Positions 27,954-36,483 of a DNA stretch of 64,000 nt are shown here, piece by piece. This DNA is from Variovorax sp. PMC12 (GTDB taxonomy: Bacteria > Pseudomonadota > Gammaproteobacteria > Burkholderiales > Burkholderiaceae_C). The position numbers and the translations under genes are program-made. A model generated the notes under the pieces. That model had not been told where the DNA came from. It saw only the letters and a program-made list of their open reading frames with translations, and did not search any database. Position 1 is the stretch's first letter. Each line of letters starts with the position of its first letter. The stretch spans positions 3,111,001 to 3,175,000 of the forward strand of contig NZ_CP027773.1 in the NCBI RefSeq assembly GCF_003019815.1, in the 5' to 3' direction.

Positions 27954-28964
27954 TCAATCCCCGAACATCTTCTGCTTGAGTTCCCGGCGCTGCTGCGCTT
28001 CGAGCGACAGCGTGGCCGTCGGGCGGGCGAGCAGGCGGCCGACGCCGATGGGTTCGCCGGTTTCGTCGCAGTAGCCGTAGTCGCCGGCGTCGATGCGCTG
28101 GATCGACTGCTCGATCTTCTTGAGCAGCTTGCGCTCGCGGTCGCGGGTGCGCAGTTCGAGGGCGTGTTCTTCCTCGATGGTGGCGCGGTCGGCCGGGTCG
28201 GGCACGACCACGGTGTCCTCACGCAGGTGCTCGGTGGTCTCGCCGGCGTTCTCGAGGATGCCGCGCTTGAGTTCTTCGAGCTTCAGGCGGAAGAACGCCA
28301 TCTGCTTTTCGTTCATGTACTCGTCGTCGGGCATGGCGATGACTTCGGCGTCGCTCAGCTCGTTGGCGGACTTGGTCTTCCAGTTGTTGACCAGCTTCGG
28401 GTCCTTCTTCACGGCCAGGGGCGGCGGCGGCACCAGCGCGGTGGAGGGCGCCTGCGAGAAGCTGGACTTGGCGGCGGTCGATGCCACCGATTGCGGCATC
28501 GAGGGAACGGTCAATTGCGACAGCCGGGACACGCGGCCACCACGCGCAGCGGGAGCGGGCGTGGCGGTTTGGGCGGGAATCGAGGGTGTCGCCGGGGCGG
28601 AAGTGGAGGCGGCAGCCGTTTTTTTCATGGGGATCGGGGAAGCAGAAGGAACGGCAGCAGGGCGGCCGACGGGTTTGGATGACGAGGTACCCGCGCCTGC
28701 GCTCTTGGTCGCGGCAGTTGCAGGCTTGGCGGATTTCTTGGCAGCGGTCACGGCTTTGGCCGGTGCTGCCGCGGTCTTTTTGGTCGGCGCGCTTTTCTCT
28801 TTCGCCGTGGGGTCCGGCACTGCGGCGGAAACCTTTTTTGCCGCAGGTGCAGCCTGCTTCGCAGCCGCCACCTTCTTTGCGGCGGGCTTGGTTGCTGGCG
28901 TGGCCTTGGCGGCGGGTTTCTTCACGGTGACTGGCTCCTTGGTCGAACTGGAACGCGCTTTCAC
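27954..28964 (-). CDS. dksA: DksA-type RNA polymerase-binding regulator with a Lys/Ala/Pro-rich N-terminal extension
   Basis: 336 residues from a GTG at 28964, which has a perfect GGAGGAG seven bases upstream. Only residues about 205-336 are DksA-like: coiled-coil tip motif D-P-A-D-R-A at 256-261 (the D-x-x-D-x-A needed for action on RNA polymerase with ppGpp) and the C-terminal globular part. The usual C4 zinc finger is incomplete: Cys299 is present but the other three positions are Thr, Ser and Ala-like residues. Residues 1-185 are a basic Ala/Lys/Pro/Thr-rich tail like histone H1 proteins, likely disordered and able to bind nucleic acid. Such a long tail is unusual for DksA. Confidence 0.88.
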   Translation of the reverse strand: MKARSSSTKEPVTVKKPAAKATPATKPAAKKVAAAKQAAPAAKKVSAAVPDPTAKEKSAPTKKTAAAPAKAVTAAKKSAKPATAATKSAGAGTSSSKPVGRPAAVPSASPIPMKKTAAASTSAPATPSIPAQTATPAPAARGGRVSRLSQLTVPSMPQSVASTAAKSSFSQAPSTALVPPPPLAVKKDPKLVNNWKTKSANELSDAEVIAMPDDEYMNEKQMAFFRLKLEELKRGILENAGETTEHLREDTVVVPDPADRATIEEEHALELRTRDRERKLLKKIEQSIQRIDAGDYGYCDETGEPIGVGRLLARPTATLSLEAQQRRELKQKMFGD

Positions 28965-29305
28965 TGGGTGTCTCCTCCCATGGGAACCGATTGCGGCTTT
29001 CAGGCCGCGCCGGCTCCACGTTGTCGGGGTGCCCGCCAACGGCGAACCCCGGGGTTATACCCCCGAAAGCCCACCAGAAACGTGCGGCGCCCCGTGCCGG
29101 ATGCCACATCCCGTCCGCTGGGACGGGGTGTGGCTGCCGGAACAGGCGCGCGATTGTATAGAGAACTCGAAAGCGCGGGCGATGTGTCCGGCTGCCGGTC
29201 GCGTCCATTAGCATCGCGCGGCGCCGCTGGAGGGGGTGGCGCTGGCCGGCCATTGCCCTTTTGGCGGCGCGGGCCATCCGATCATTCGACAAAAGAAAGC
29301 AAGTC
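28965..29305. other. Divergent intergenic region dksA / DUF945
   Basis: 341 bp between the dksA start (minus) and the DUF945 start (plus). A TATACAAT -10-like sequence for dksA is on the minus strand at 29160-29153; no clear -35 is seen. This would give a structured dksA leader of about 180 bases. Inside it, CCACATCCCGTCC (29104-29116) and GGACGGGGTGTGG (29121-29133) form a 13-bp stem with one mismatch and a 4-base loop. A second GGGG/CCCC-type hairpin lies near 29044-29064. No small gene was supported. Confidence 0.45.
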
Positions 29306-30799
29306 TTGAGCAAAAAAGCAGCAGTATTGGGCGTCCTGGCCGCAGCCATCGCGGTCGCCTACGGTGGCAGCACCTGGTGGGCCGGTTCGCAGGTCAAGTC
29401 GCGTTACGACACCGCATTCGAAGAACTTCCGAAGCAGACCGCGCTGGTGCGGGTGGTCGAGCGCAGCTACGAGCGCGGCTTCCTCGGTGCCGTGAGCACC
29501 GTGACCCTCGAAATCGGCTGCGCGCCCGACGCCGCAGCGGCCGCCGCCGCGCAGAAACCCGCCGCCGGCGAGGAACCCGAGGAAGAGCCGGAGGAAGAAG
29601 CCGAAGCCGCGCCGCCCAAGCCGCTGCGCTTCACCATCCGCGACACCATCCACCACGGCCCGCTGGCCGGCGGCACGCTTGCCGCGGCCACCATCGACAG
29701 CGAACTGGTGCTCGACGCCAAGACCCAGGCCGACGCGAAGAAGCTGTTCGGCGAGGCCAAGCCGCTCACGGCCCGCACCAAGGTCGCCTTCAGCGGCGCC
29801 TTCACCAGCGACCTGAACGTGGCGCCCGCCAGGCTCGCCGAAGACGGCAAGGGCCAGATGGCATGGCAGGGCGCGCAGCTGCGCATGGACGTGAACGCCG
29901 CGCGCACCCAGGTGCGCTACGACCTGACGATGCCCGGCTTCGACTTCAACGACACCCGCAGCGGCCTGACCATGAAGATGGGCAAGCTCACGGCCAAGGC
30001 CGACATGGACAGCAGCGCCGGCTGGTTCCTGGCCACCGGCAAGACCGAGGGCCGCCTCGACACGCTCGAATTCGCCGCGCCCAAGGGCCTGGGCGCCGGC
30101 GACGGCGACGACACCACGCCGCGCAAGCCGCTGCCGACCGTGCTGCTGCAGGGCATCGACCTGGTGGGCGGCGCGAGCATCAAGGACGGGCTCTACGCGT
30201 CCGAAGGCACCCTCAAGGGCGCCGGCAAGATCGGCGCCACCAGGATCGACAGGTTCGAGCTGACCAGCAGCGCGCGCCGCATCCATGCCGCCGGCTACAA
30301 GAAGCTGGCCGACGCCTGGATGCAGTCGAGCGCCGCCAACGGCTGCGGCAAGGGCGGCAGCAAGGCTTCACAGGCCGCCATGAGCGCGCTGGTGGAACAG
30401 CTCTCGCCGGACCTCAAGGCCATGGCCAAGTACGGCCCCGAAGCCGGCATCGACAAGATGCTGGTCGAAATCGACGGCAAGCGCGGCGAACTCGGCTACA
30501 CCGCCAGCATGGCCGGCGTGACCGACGAGGACCTGCAGCTGCCCGGCACCGCGCTCCTGCTCAAGCGCGGCGTGCTCAAGGCCAATGCGCGCCTGCCGAT
30601 GCAGTGGATCGAGAAACTGGCCGCAACCGGTGCCGAGAGCGGCCAGACGCCCCCGCCCGAAACCGTGGCGCTGCTGGTCACCCAGGGCGAGCAGAGCGGC
30701 TTCGTGAAGCGCGACGGCGACGACGTGACCGCCCAGGTCGAGTTCAGCGACGGCAACCTGAAGGTCAACGGCAAGCCGCTGGGCGGGCTGGGCAAGTAG
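29306..30799 (+). CDS. DUF945 (YdgA-like) family protein
   Basis: About 497 residues from a TTG at 29306 (L-S-K-K-A-A-V-L-G); an upstream TTG at 29261 is less likely. A single N-terminal hydrophobic helix (about residues 5-22) acts as a signal anchor, followed by a large exported domain. The start S-R-Y-D-T-A-F-E-E-L-P and the repeated beta-rich segments with D-T-I-H-H-G-P-L resemble DUF945 proteins. An acidic low-complexity run of Glu/Ala follows at about 85-105. The role of this periplasmic family is not established. It stands alone, ending at a strong bidirectional terminator. Confidence 0.7.
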   Translation: MSKKAAVLGVLAAAIAVAYGGSTWWAGSQVKSRYDTAFEELPKQTALVRVVERSYERGFLGAVSTVTLEIGCAPDAAAAAAAQKPAAGEEPEEEPEEEAEAAPPKPLRFTIRDTIHHGPLAGGTLAAATIDSELVLDAKTQADAKKLFGEAKPLTARTKVAFSGAFTSDLNVAPARLAEDGKGQMAWQGAQLRMDVNAARTQVRYDLTMPGFDFNDTRSGLTMKMGKLTAKADMDSSAGWFLATGKTEGRLDTLEFAAPKGLGAGDGDDTTPRKPLPTVLLQGIDLVGGASIKDGLYASEGTLKGAGKIGATRIDRFELTSSARRIHAAGYKKLADAWMQSSAANGCGKGGSKASQAAMSALVEQLSPDLKAMAKYGPEAGIDKMLVEIDGKRGELGYTASMAGVTDEDLQLPGTALLLKRGVLKANARLPMQWIEKLAATGAESGQTPPPETVALLVTQGEQSGFVKRDGDDVTAQVEFSDGNLKVNGKPLGGLGK

Positions 30800-30809
30800 C
30801 AGGGTATGT

Positions 30810-30835
30810 CTCCTTCCCCCCAGCGGGGGAAGGAG
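30810..30835. terminator. Bidirectional intrinsic terminator-type hairpin
   Basis: CTCCTTCCCCC (30810-30820) and GGGGGAAGGAG (30825-30835) form a perfect 11-bp stem with a CAGC loop. It lies between the ends of two convergent genes (DUF945 at 30799 and the CobW-type GTPase at 30848). The stem itself supplies pyrimidine-rich flanks; no long T-run is present. Confidence 0.7.
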
Positions 30836-30847
30836 CAAGTCAGGGCT

Positions 30848-31903
30848 TCAGACCAGGCACTGCTCCAGGCCCTGCTCCAGGATCTCGCGCGGCAGCTCGA
30901 TGCCGATGAACACCATGCGGCTCTGGCGCGCCTCGTCCTTGCCCCACTCGGGGCCCAGGTCGCTGCCCATGAGCTGATGCACGCCCTGGAAGATCACCTT
31001 GCGCTCGGTGCCCTTCATGTTCAGCACGCCCTTGTAGCGCAGCATGCGAGGGCCGTAGATGTTGACGATGGCGCCCAGGAAGTCTTCCAGCTTGGCCGGG
31101 TCGAACGCACGGTCGGCCTTGTAGACGAAGCTCTTCACGTCGTCGTCCGTGTGGTGATGGTGGCCGTGCCCGCCTTCGTGCTTGTGCGAGGGATGGTCGC
31201 AGTGCTCGCCATGCGCGTGGTCATGGTCGTGATGGTCGTGGTCGTCTTCCTTGAGGAAGTCGGGGTCGATGTCGAGCTTGGCGTTCAGGTTGAAGCCGCG
31301 CAGGTCGAAGATGTCCTTCAGCGGCACGTCGCCGAAGTGCGCCTTCTGCTGCGGCGCGCGCGGGTTCATGTGCTTGAGGCGGTGGATGAGCGCCTCGGTC
31401 TCCTCGGCCGACACCAGCTCGCTCTTGCTGATGAAGATCTGGTCGGCAAAGCCCACCTGGCGGCGCGCTTCCTGGCGGTCGTTGAGCTGCTGCGGCGCAT
31501 GCTTGGCGTCGACCAGCGTCAGGATCGAGTCGAGCAGGTAGCTCTCGGCGATCTCGTCGTCCATGAAGAAGGTCTGCGCCACCGGGCCGGGATCGGCCAG
31601 GCCGGTGGTCTCGATCACCACGCGGTCGAAGTCCAGCAGGCCCTGGCGCTTCTTGGCGGCCAGCAGCTGCAGCGCCTCGCGCAGGTCTTCGCGGATGGTG
31701 CAGCAGACGCAGCCGTTGCTCATCTGCACGATCTGCTCCTTCGACTCGGTCACCAGGATGTCGCTGTCGATGTTCTCTTCGCCGAACTCGTTCTCGATGA
31801 CCGCGATCTTCTGGCCGTGGGCCTCGGTCAGGATGCGCTTGAGCAGCGTGGTTTTGCCAGAGCCGAGAAAGCCGGTGAGGATGGTCGCGGGAATGAGGGC
31901 CAT
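30848..31903 (-). CDS. COG0523/CobW-type metal-chaperone GTPase (G3E family)
   Basis: 351 residues. Walker A G-F-L-G-S-G-K-T-T is at 11-19, the metal-binding C-x-C-C motif (Cys65, 67, 68) follows M-S-N-G, and a G3E-type G-motif E-T-T-G-L-A-D-P is present. Residues about 220-256 are a His/Asp-rich linker suited to zinc, cobalt or nickel binding. The C-terminal CobW_C domain follows. These GTPases insert or deliver metals; no cobalamin genes are nearby, so a zinc-homeostasis role is more likely. No Zur-like box was recognised upstream. Confidence 0.88.
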   Translation of the reverse strand: MALIPATILTGFLGSGKTTLLKRILTEAHGQKIAVIENEFGEENIDSDILVTESKEQIVQMSNGCVCCTIREDLREALQLLAAKKRQGLLDFDRVVIETTGLADPGPVAQTFFMDDEIAESYLLDSILTLVDAKHAPQQLNDRQEARRQVGFADQIFISKSELVSAEETEALIHRLKHMNPRAPQQKAHFGDVPLKDIFDLRGFNLNAKLDIDPDFLKEDDHDHHDHDHAHGEHCDHPSHKHEGGHGHHHHTDDDVKSFVYKADRAFDPAKLEDFLGAIVNIYGPRMLRYKGVLNMKGTERKVIFQGVHQLMGSDLGPEWGKDEARQSRMVFIGIELPREILEQGLEQCLV

Positions 31904-31943
31904 GTGGGAGTGCTCCGGAAGCGGAAAACAGGAAAAGGGGCGG

Positions 31944-31971
31944 AAAAAGACTTGGCAGGCAGTTTAGCCAA
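31944..31971 (-). terminator. Weak terminator-like hairpin after rlmI
   Basis: On the minus strand TTGGC (31971-31967), a 10-base loop and GCCAA (31956-31952) are followed by TCTTTTT (31950-31944). The stem is only 5 bp, so this may end some rlmI transcripts before the cobW-type gene. Confidence 0.35.
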
Positions 31972-31998
31972 TGCCACTGAGTTGCGTTGCCGGCAGGG

Positions 31999-33213
<1,215 letters not shown>

Positions 33214-33226
33214 TGGTTGTTGTTGC

Positions 33227-34243
33227 TTACTTGTCGTTCTCCGGCCTGGCCTTGGCGCGCGGATGCGCGGCGTCGTAGGCCTTGGCCAGATGCTGGAAAT
33301 CCAGCCGCGTGTAGACCTGCGTGGTCGAGATGTTGGCGTGGCCGAGCAGCTCCTGCACCGCGCGCAGGTCGCTGCTCGACTGCAGCACGTGGCTGGCGAA
33401 GGAATGCCGCAGCATGTGCGGATGCACCGGCGCAGCGAGGCCGGCCTTGAGGCTGCGTTCGCGCAGCAGCTTCCACACCGCCTGCGACGACATCCGCACG
33501 CCCTTGGCGCTGATGAAGAGCGCGGCGGCGGCCTGCGGGTCGCGCAGGTGCGAGGTGGCCAGCGCGGCGCAGTCGCCGCGCACCGCGAGCCAGTCGCGCA
33601 CCGCCTCGGCCGCCTTGCTGCCCATCGGCACGATGCGGCGCTTGCTGCCCTTGCCGAGCACGTTGGCGTCGCCCGCATCCAGGTCGACCCAGCCGCGCGC
33701 CGTGCTGCTCGCCTGCGCGTCGAGCCCCGTGAGCTCGCTCACGCGCAGGCCGCAGCCGTAGAGCATTTCGACGATGGCGCTGTCGCGCGCCTCGGTCCAG
33801 GGGTCGGCCTCGGGGTCGTACAGCTCGGCCAGGCGCACCGCGTCGTCCACGCCCAGCGCCTTGGGCAAGGGCTTGCCGGCCTTGGGCGCATGCACGTCCT
33901 GCACCGGGTTGAAGCCGACCAGCCCTTCATGGCCGAGCCAGCGGTAGAAGCTGCGCCAGCACGACAGCACCAGCGCAATGCCGCGCGGCTCGCGCCCCGC
34001 GCCGTGCAGCTGCGCCATCCAGCGGCGGATGTGGGCGGTCTGCACGCGGTCCAGCGGCAGCTTCGCCTCGGCGGCGTGGTTGGTCAGCGACTTCAGGTGG
34101 AAGGCGTACAGCTCGACAGTGCGCGCCGCGAGCCGGCGCTCGACGCGCACATGCTCGAGGTATTTTTCGACCCAGCCGGAATCTGCGGAAACGGCCGGCG
34201 TCGCGGGCCCGGAGGGCTCAGAAGAGGAAGCCACGGAAGACAT
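33227..34243 (-). CDS. xerC: Tyrosine recombinase XerC
   Basis: 338 residues. A SAM-like N-terminal core-binding domain (about 24-115) is followed by the catalytic domain with Arg167 (G-L-R-V-S-E-L), Lys198 (G-K-G-S-K-R-R), His276 and Arg279 (H-x-L-R-H), His302 and the nucleophile Tyr311 (Q-V-Y-T-R-L). With XerD it resolves chromosome dimers at dif. Location next to dapF and a DUF484 gene is the classical XerC setting and argues against a phage or integron integrase. Its first 26 bases overlap the end of the DUF218 gene. Confidence 0.94.
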   Translation of the reverse strand: MSSVASSSEPSGPATPAVSADSGWVEKYLEHVRVERRLAARTVELYAFHLKSLTNHAAEAKLPLDRVQTAHIRRWMAQLHGAGREPRGIALVLSCWRSFYRWLGHEGLVGFNPVQDVHAPKAGKPLPKALGVDDAVRLAELYDPEADPWTEARDSAIVEMLYGCGLRVSELTGLDAQASSTARGWVDLDAGDANVLGKGSKRRIVPMGSKAAEAVRDWLAVRGDCAALATSHLRDPQAAAALFISAKGVRMSSQAVWKLLRERSLKAGLAAPVHPHMLRHSFASHVLQSSSDLRAVQELLGHANISTTQVYTRLDFQHLAKAYDAAHPRAKARPENDK

Positions 34244-34853
34244 TGTTCACGATGGCCGCCGGCTCGCGCAACGCGCCCTTCGAAAACGGCCCCAGCGCGT
34301 TCCAGCAGGACGTGGGCGCCGCCGCGTACTGCACGTCGAAGATCCGGTCGAAACCGCTCATCTTCACCAGGCGCTCGACGCGCCACATGTGGAACGGCTC
34401 CGACACGATGACCACGCTGCGCACGCCGGCCGCCTCCAGCAGCGGGCGCGACAGCGAAAGATTCAGGCGCGTGGAGGTGGAAGCGGGCTCCAGCAGCACC
34501 GGCCCGGCGTAGCCCGCGGCCACGGCGCGCTCCTGCATCGCGATGGCCTCCGTGCGGCCGTCTTCGGAATCCACGCCGCCCGAGAAGGCGAGCTGCTTCA
34601 CGAGGCCGGTCCTGGCCATCGCCACCGCGGTGTCGACCCGCCCCGAGAGGCAGGGGTGGGGCTTGCCGTCCAGGTAGGCGCGGCTGCCGAGCACCAGGGC
34701 GGCGTCGGCCGCGCGCTGCGGCGGGTTGGCCAGCAGCGCTTCGGCCTGCCGCCAGATGAACGCGCCGATGGCCGCGTACACCAGCGCCCCGGCCAGCAGC
34801 CCGCCGAACAGCAGGACCTGCCAGGGCCGCCGCAACCAGCGCGGGCGGCTCAA
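34218..34853 (-). CDS. DUF218 (YdcF/ElyC-like) membrane-anchored protein
   Basis: 211 residues from a TTG at 34853 that overlaps the DUF484 stop as TTGA; no ATG is available nearby. One N-terminal transmembrane helix (about residues 11-32) is followed by the DUF218 fold. Its markers are A-L-V-L-G-S-R, S-G-R-V-D-T-A, F-S-G-G-V-D-S-E-D-G-R-T-E-A, and V-V-I-V-S-E-P-F-H-M-W-R. The family includes ElyC and SanA, envelope proteins acting on undecaprenyl-linked precursors, but biochemistry is uncertain. It is inserted between DUF484 and xerC, which are usually adjacent. Confidence 0.8.
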   Translation of the reverse strand: MSRPRWLRRPWQVLLFGGLLAGALVYAAIGAFIWRQAEALLANPPQRAADAALVLGSRAYLDGKPHPCLSGRVDTAVAMARTGLVKQLAFSGGVDSEDGRTEAIAMQERAVAAGYAGPVLLEPASTSTRLNLSLSRPLLEAAGVRSVVIVSEPFHMWRVERLVKMSGFDRIFDVQYAAAPTSCWNALGPFSKGALREPAAIVNNVFRGFLF

Positions 34854-35554
34854 GGACGCAGCCGCGACAGCCCGCCCGACGCCAGCTCGGCGATGCGCTC
34901 GAGGAAGTCGGTGCCCATTTCGGAGTTGAAGCGCTGCGCGTCGGGCGACGCCAGCACCAGCATCCCGAAGGCCGGCGACTCGGCGTCGGCGCGCAGCGGG
35001 ATCAGCGCGATCGACATGGCCGACTGCGGCTCCGGCAGCCAGTTGGCCGCCTCGAAGCCCGAATTGAGCCCGCAGTACGGCGAAGTCAGCGAGGTGGCCA
35101 GCGCCTTCACGTCGTCGCTCACCCACTGGGCATAGGCCTCGTTGAGGTATTCGCTGCTGCAGTCCCACACCTTGATGGCCGTCTGCGGCACCAGGAACAG
35201 CGACTGCAGGTCGACCGCGATGCGGTACGGCAGGCTGCGCGGGTCGCGCGTGGTCAGCAGGCCGCTGGTCCAGCGCTGCAGGCGGTCGGCGATGACGACG
35301 TTCTCGGTGCCGTGGCGCACCATGTCCATCAGGCGATGCTCCAGCGCCTTGATCTTTTCGCGCAGCATCTCGGCCTGGCGCTCCTGCAGGCTCACGGCGC
35401 GGTTGCCGTGCGGGCTGGTGAGCTGCACCTGCGCCAGCAGCTGGGCATGGCGCTCGAAGAAGTCCGGCGTGTTCGCCAGGTAGTTGGCGATGTCGTCTTC
35501 GGTGATCGGGTTCATGGCGTTGGCGTCGTTGTTGTTCGTGAAGTTGGTCGTCAT
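34850..35554 (-). CDS. DUF484 family protein
   Basis: 234 residues from ATG 35554, overlapping the dapF stop by 4 bp. The N-terminal D-D-I-A-N-Y-L-A-N-T-P-D-F-F-E-R-H and the Q-x-R coiled-coil stretch (about 50-80) followed by a GAF-like C-terminal domain are the DUF484 pattern. The family has been found beside dapF and xerC in many proteobacteria; its role is unknown. The run of Asn codons at the N-terminus suggests that translation might instead start at M-N-P-I-T-E-D. Confidence 0.88.
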   Translation of the reverse strand: MTTNFTNNNDANAMNPITEDDIANYLANTPDFFERHAQLLAQVQLTSPHGNRAVSLQERQAEMLREKIKALEHRLMDMVRHGTENVVIADRLQRWTSGLLTTRDPRSLPYRIAVDLQSLFLVPQTAIKVWDCSSEYLNEAYAQWVSDDVKALATSLTSPYCGLNSGFEAANWLPEPQSAMSIALIPLRADAESPAFGMLVLASPDAQRFNSEMGTDFLERIAELASGGLSRLRP

Positions 35555-36426
35555 GGCAGCTCCGGCACCTCGATGTCGCCCTCGAACACCGTGGTGGCCG
35601 GCCCCGTCATGAGCACCGGCTGGCCTTCGCCCTGCCATTCGATGGTGAGAATGCCGCCGTGCGTCTGCACGTCGACCCGGCGGTCCAGCAGCCCCAGCCG
35701 GATGCCCGCCACCACCGCCGCGCAGGCGCCGGTGCCGCAGGCCAGCGTTTCGCCGGCGCCGCGCTCGAACACCCGCAGCTTGATGTGCGCGCGGTCGACC
35801 ACCTGCATGAAGCCCGCGTTCACCCGCTGCGGAAAGCGCGGGTGGTGCTCGATCTTCGGGCCCTGCTCGGCCACGGGAGCGGTGTCGACGTTGTCGACCA
35901 CCTGCACCGCGTGCGGGTTGCCCATCGACAGCACCGCCAGCGCGACGATGGCGCTGTCGGCGTGCGTGCCGAGCGCGAGGTGCCAGGTTTGCCAGCCGCC
36001 GTCGGGTTGCGGGTCGAGCCCGGCCGTGTCGAACGGCACGCGCGCGGTGTCGAAGACCGGGGCGCCCATGTCGACCGTCACGCGGCCGTCGGCGCCCATG
36101 CGCGGCTCGATGACGCCGGCCAGCGTCTGCACGCGCACGGAGTCTTTTTCGGTCAGCTTGTGTTCGCTGACGAAGCGCATGAAGCAGCGCGCGCCGTTGC
36201 CGCACTGCTCCACTTCGCCGCCGTCGGCGTTGTGAATGACATATTGGAAGTCGACCCCCTCGGCCGGCGAAGGCCGCACCGTGAGGATCTGGTCGGCGCC
36301 GACGCCGAAGTGGCGGTCGGCCAGAAAGCGGTATTGCGCGGCGCTGAGGCCCAGCGTGCCGCGCGTTTCGTCCAGCACGACGAAATCGTTGCCGGCTCCC
36401 TGCATCTTGGTAAAGCGGATTCGCAT
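35551..36426 (-). CDS. dapF: Diaminopimelate epimerase DapF
   Basis: 291 residues. The two catalytic cysteines are Cys75 (E-Q-C-G-N-G-A-R-C) and Cys230 (A-C-G-T-G-A-C-A), at the ends of the two pseudo-symmetric halves. DapF converts L,L- to meso-diaminopimelate, feeding lysine synthesis and the MurE step encoded in the dcw cluster of this window. It begins the run dapF-DUF484-DUF218-xerC-rlmI, linked by overlaps or short gaps. Confidence 0.96.
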   Translation of the reverse strand: MRIRFTKMQGAGNDFVVLDETRGTLGLSAAQYRFLADRHFGVGADQILTVRPSPAEGVDFQYVIHNADGGEVEQCGNGARCFMRFVSEHKLTEKDSVRVQTLAGVIEPRMGADGRVTVDMGAPVFDTARVPFDTAGLDPQPDGGWQTWHLALGTHADSAIVALAVLSMGNPHAVQVVDNVDTAPVAEQGPKIEHHPRFPQRVNAGFMQVVDRAHIKLRVFERGAGETLACGTGACAAVVAGIRLGLLDRRVDVQTHGGILTIEWQGEGQPVLMTGPATTVFEGDIEVPELP

Positions 36427-36483
36427 CCGGGGATTATCGCCACCGGCACTGTCCCTGACGACCGCGGGCCCAAGCCGCCCGCG

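Noticed and set aside
30848..31903. CobW as part of a cobalamin biosynthesis locus.
   Set aside because: No other cobalamin genes are present; the C-x-C-C plus His-rich linker layout also occurs in zinc-related COG0523 proteins.
33227..34243. Phage or integron integrase.
   Set aside because: The tyrosine recombinase is in the dapF-DUF484 setting and has XerC-like motifs throughout; no other phage genes are nearby.
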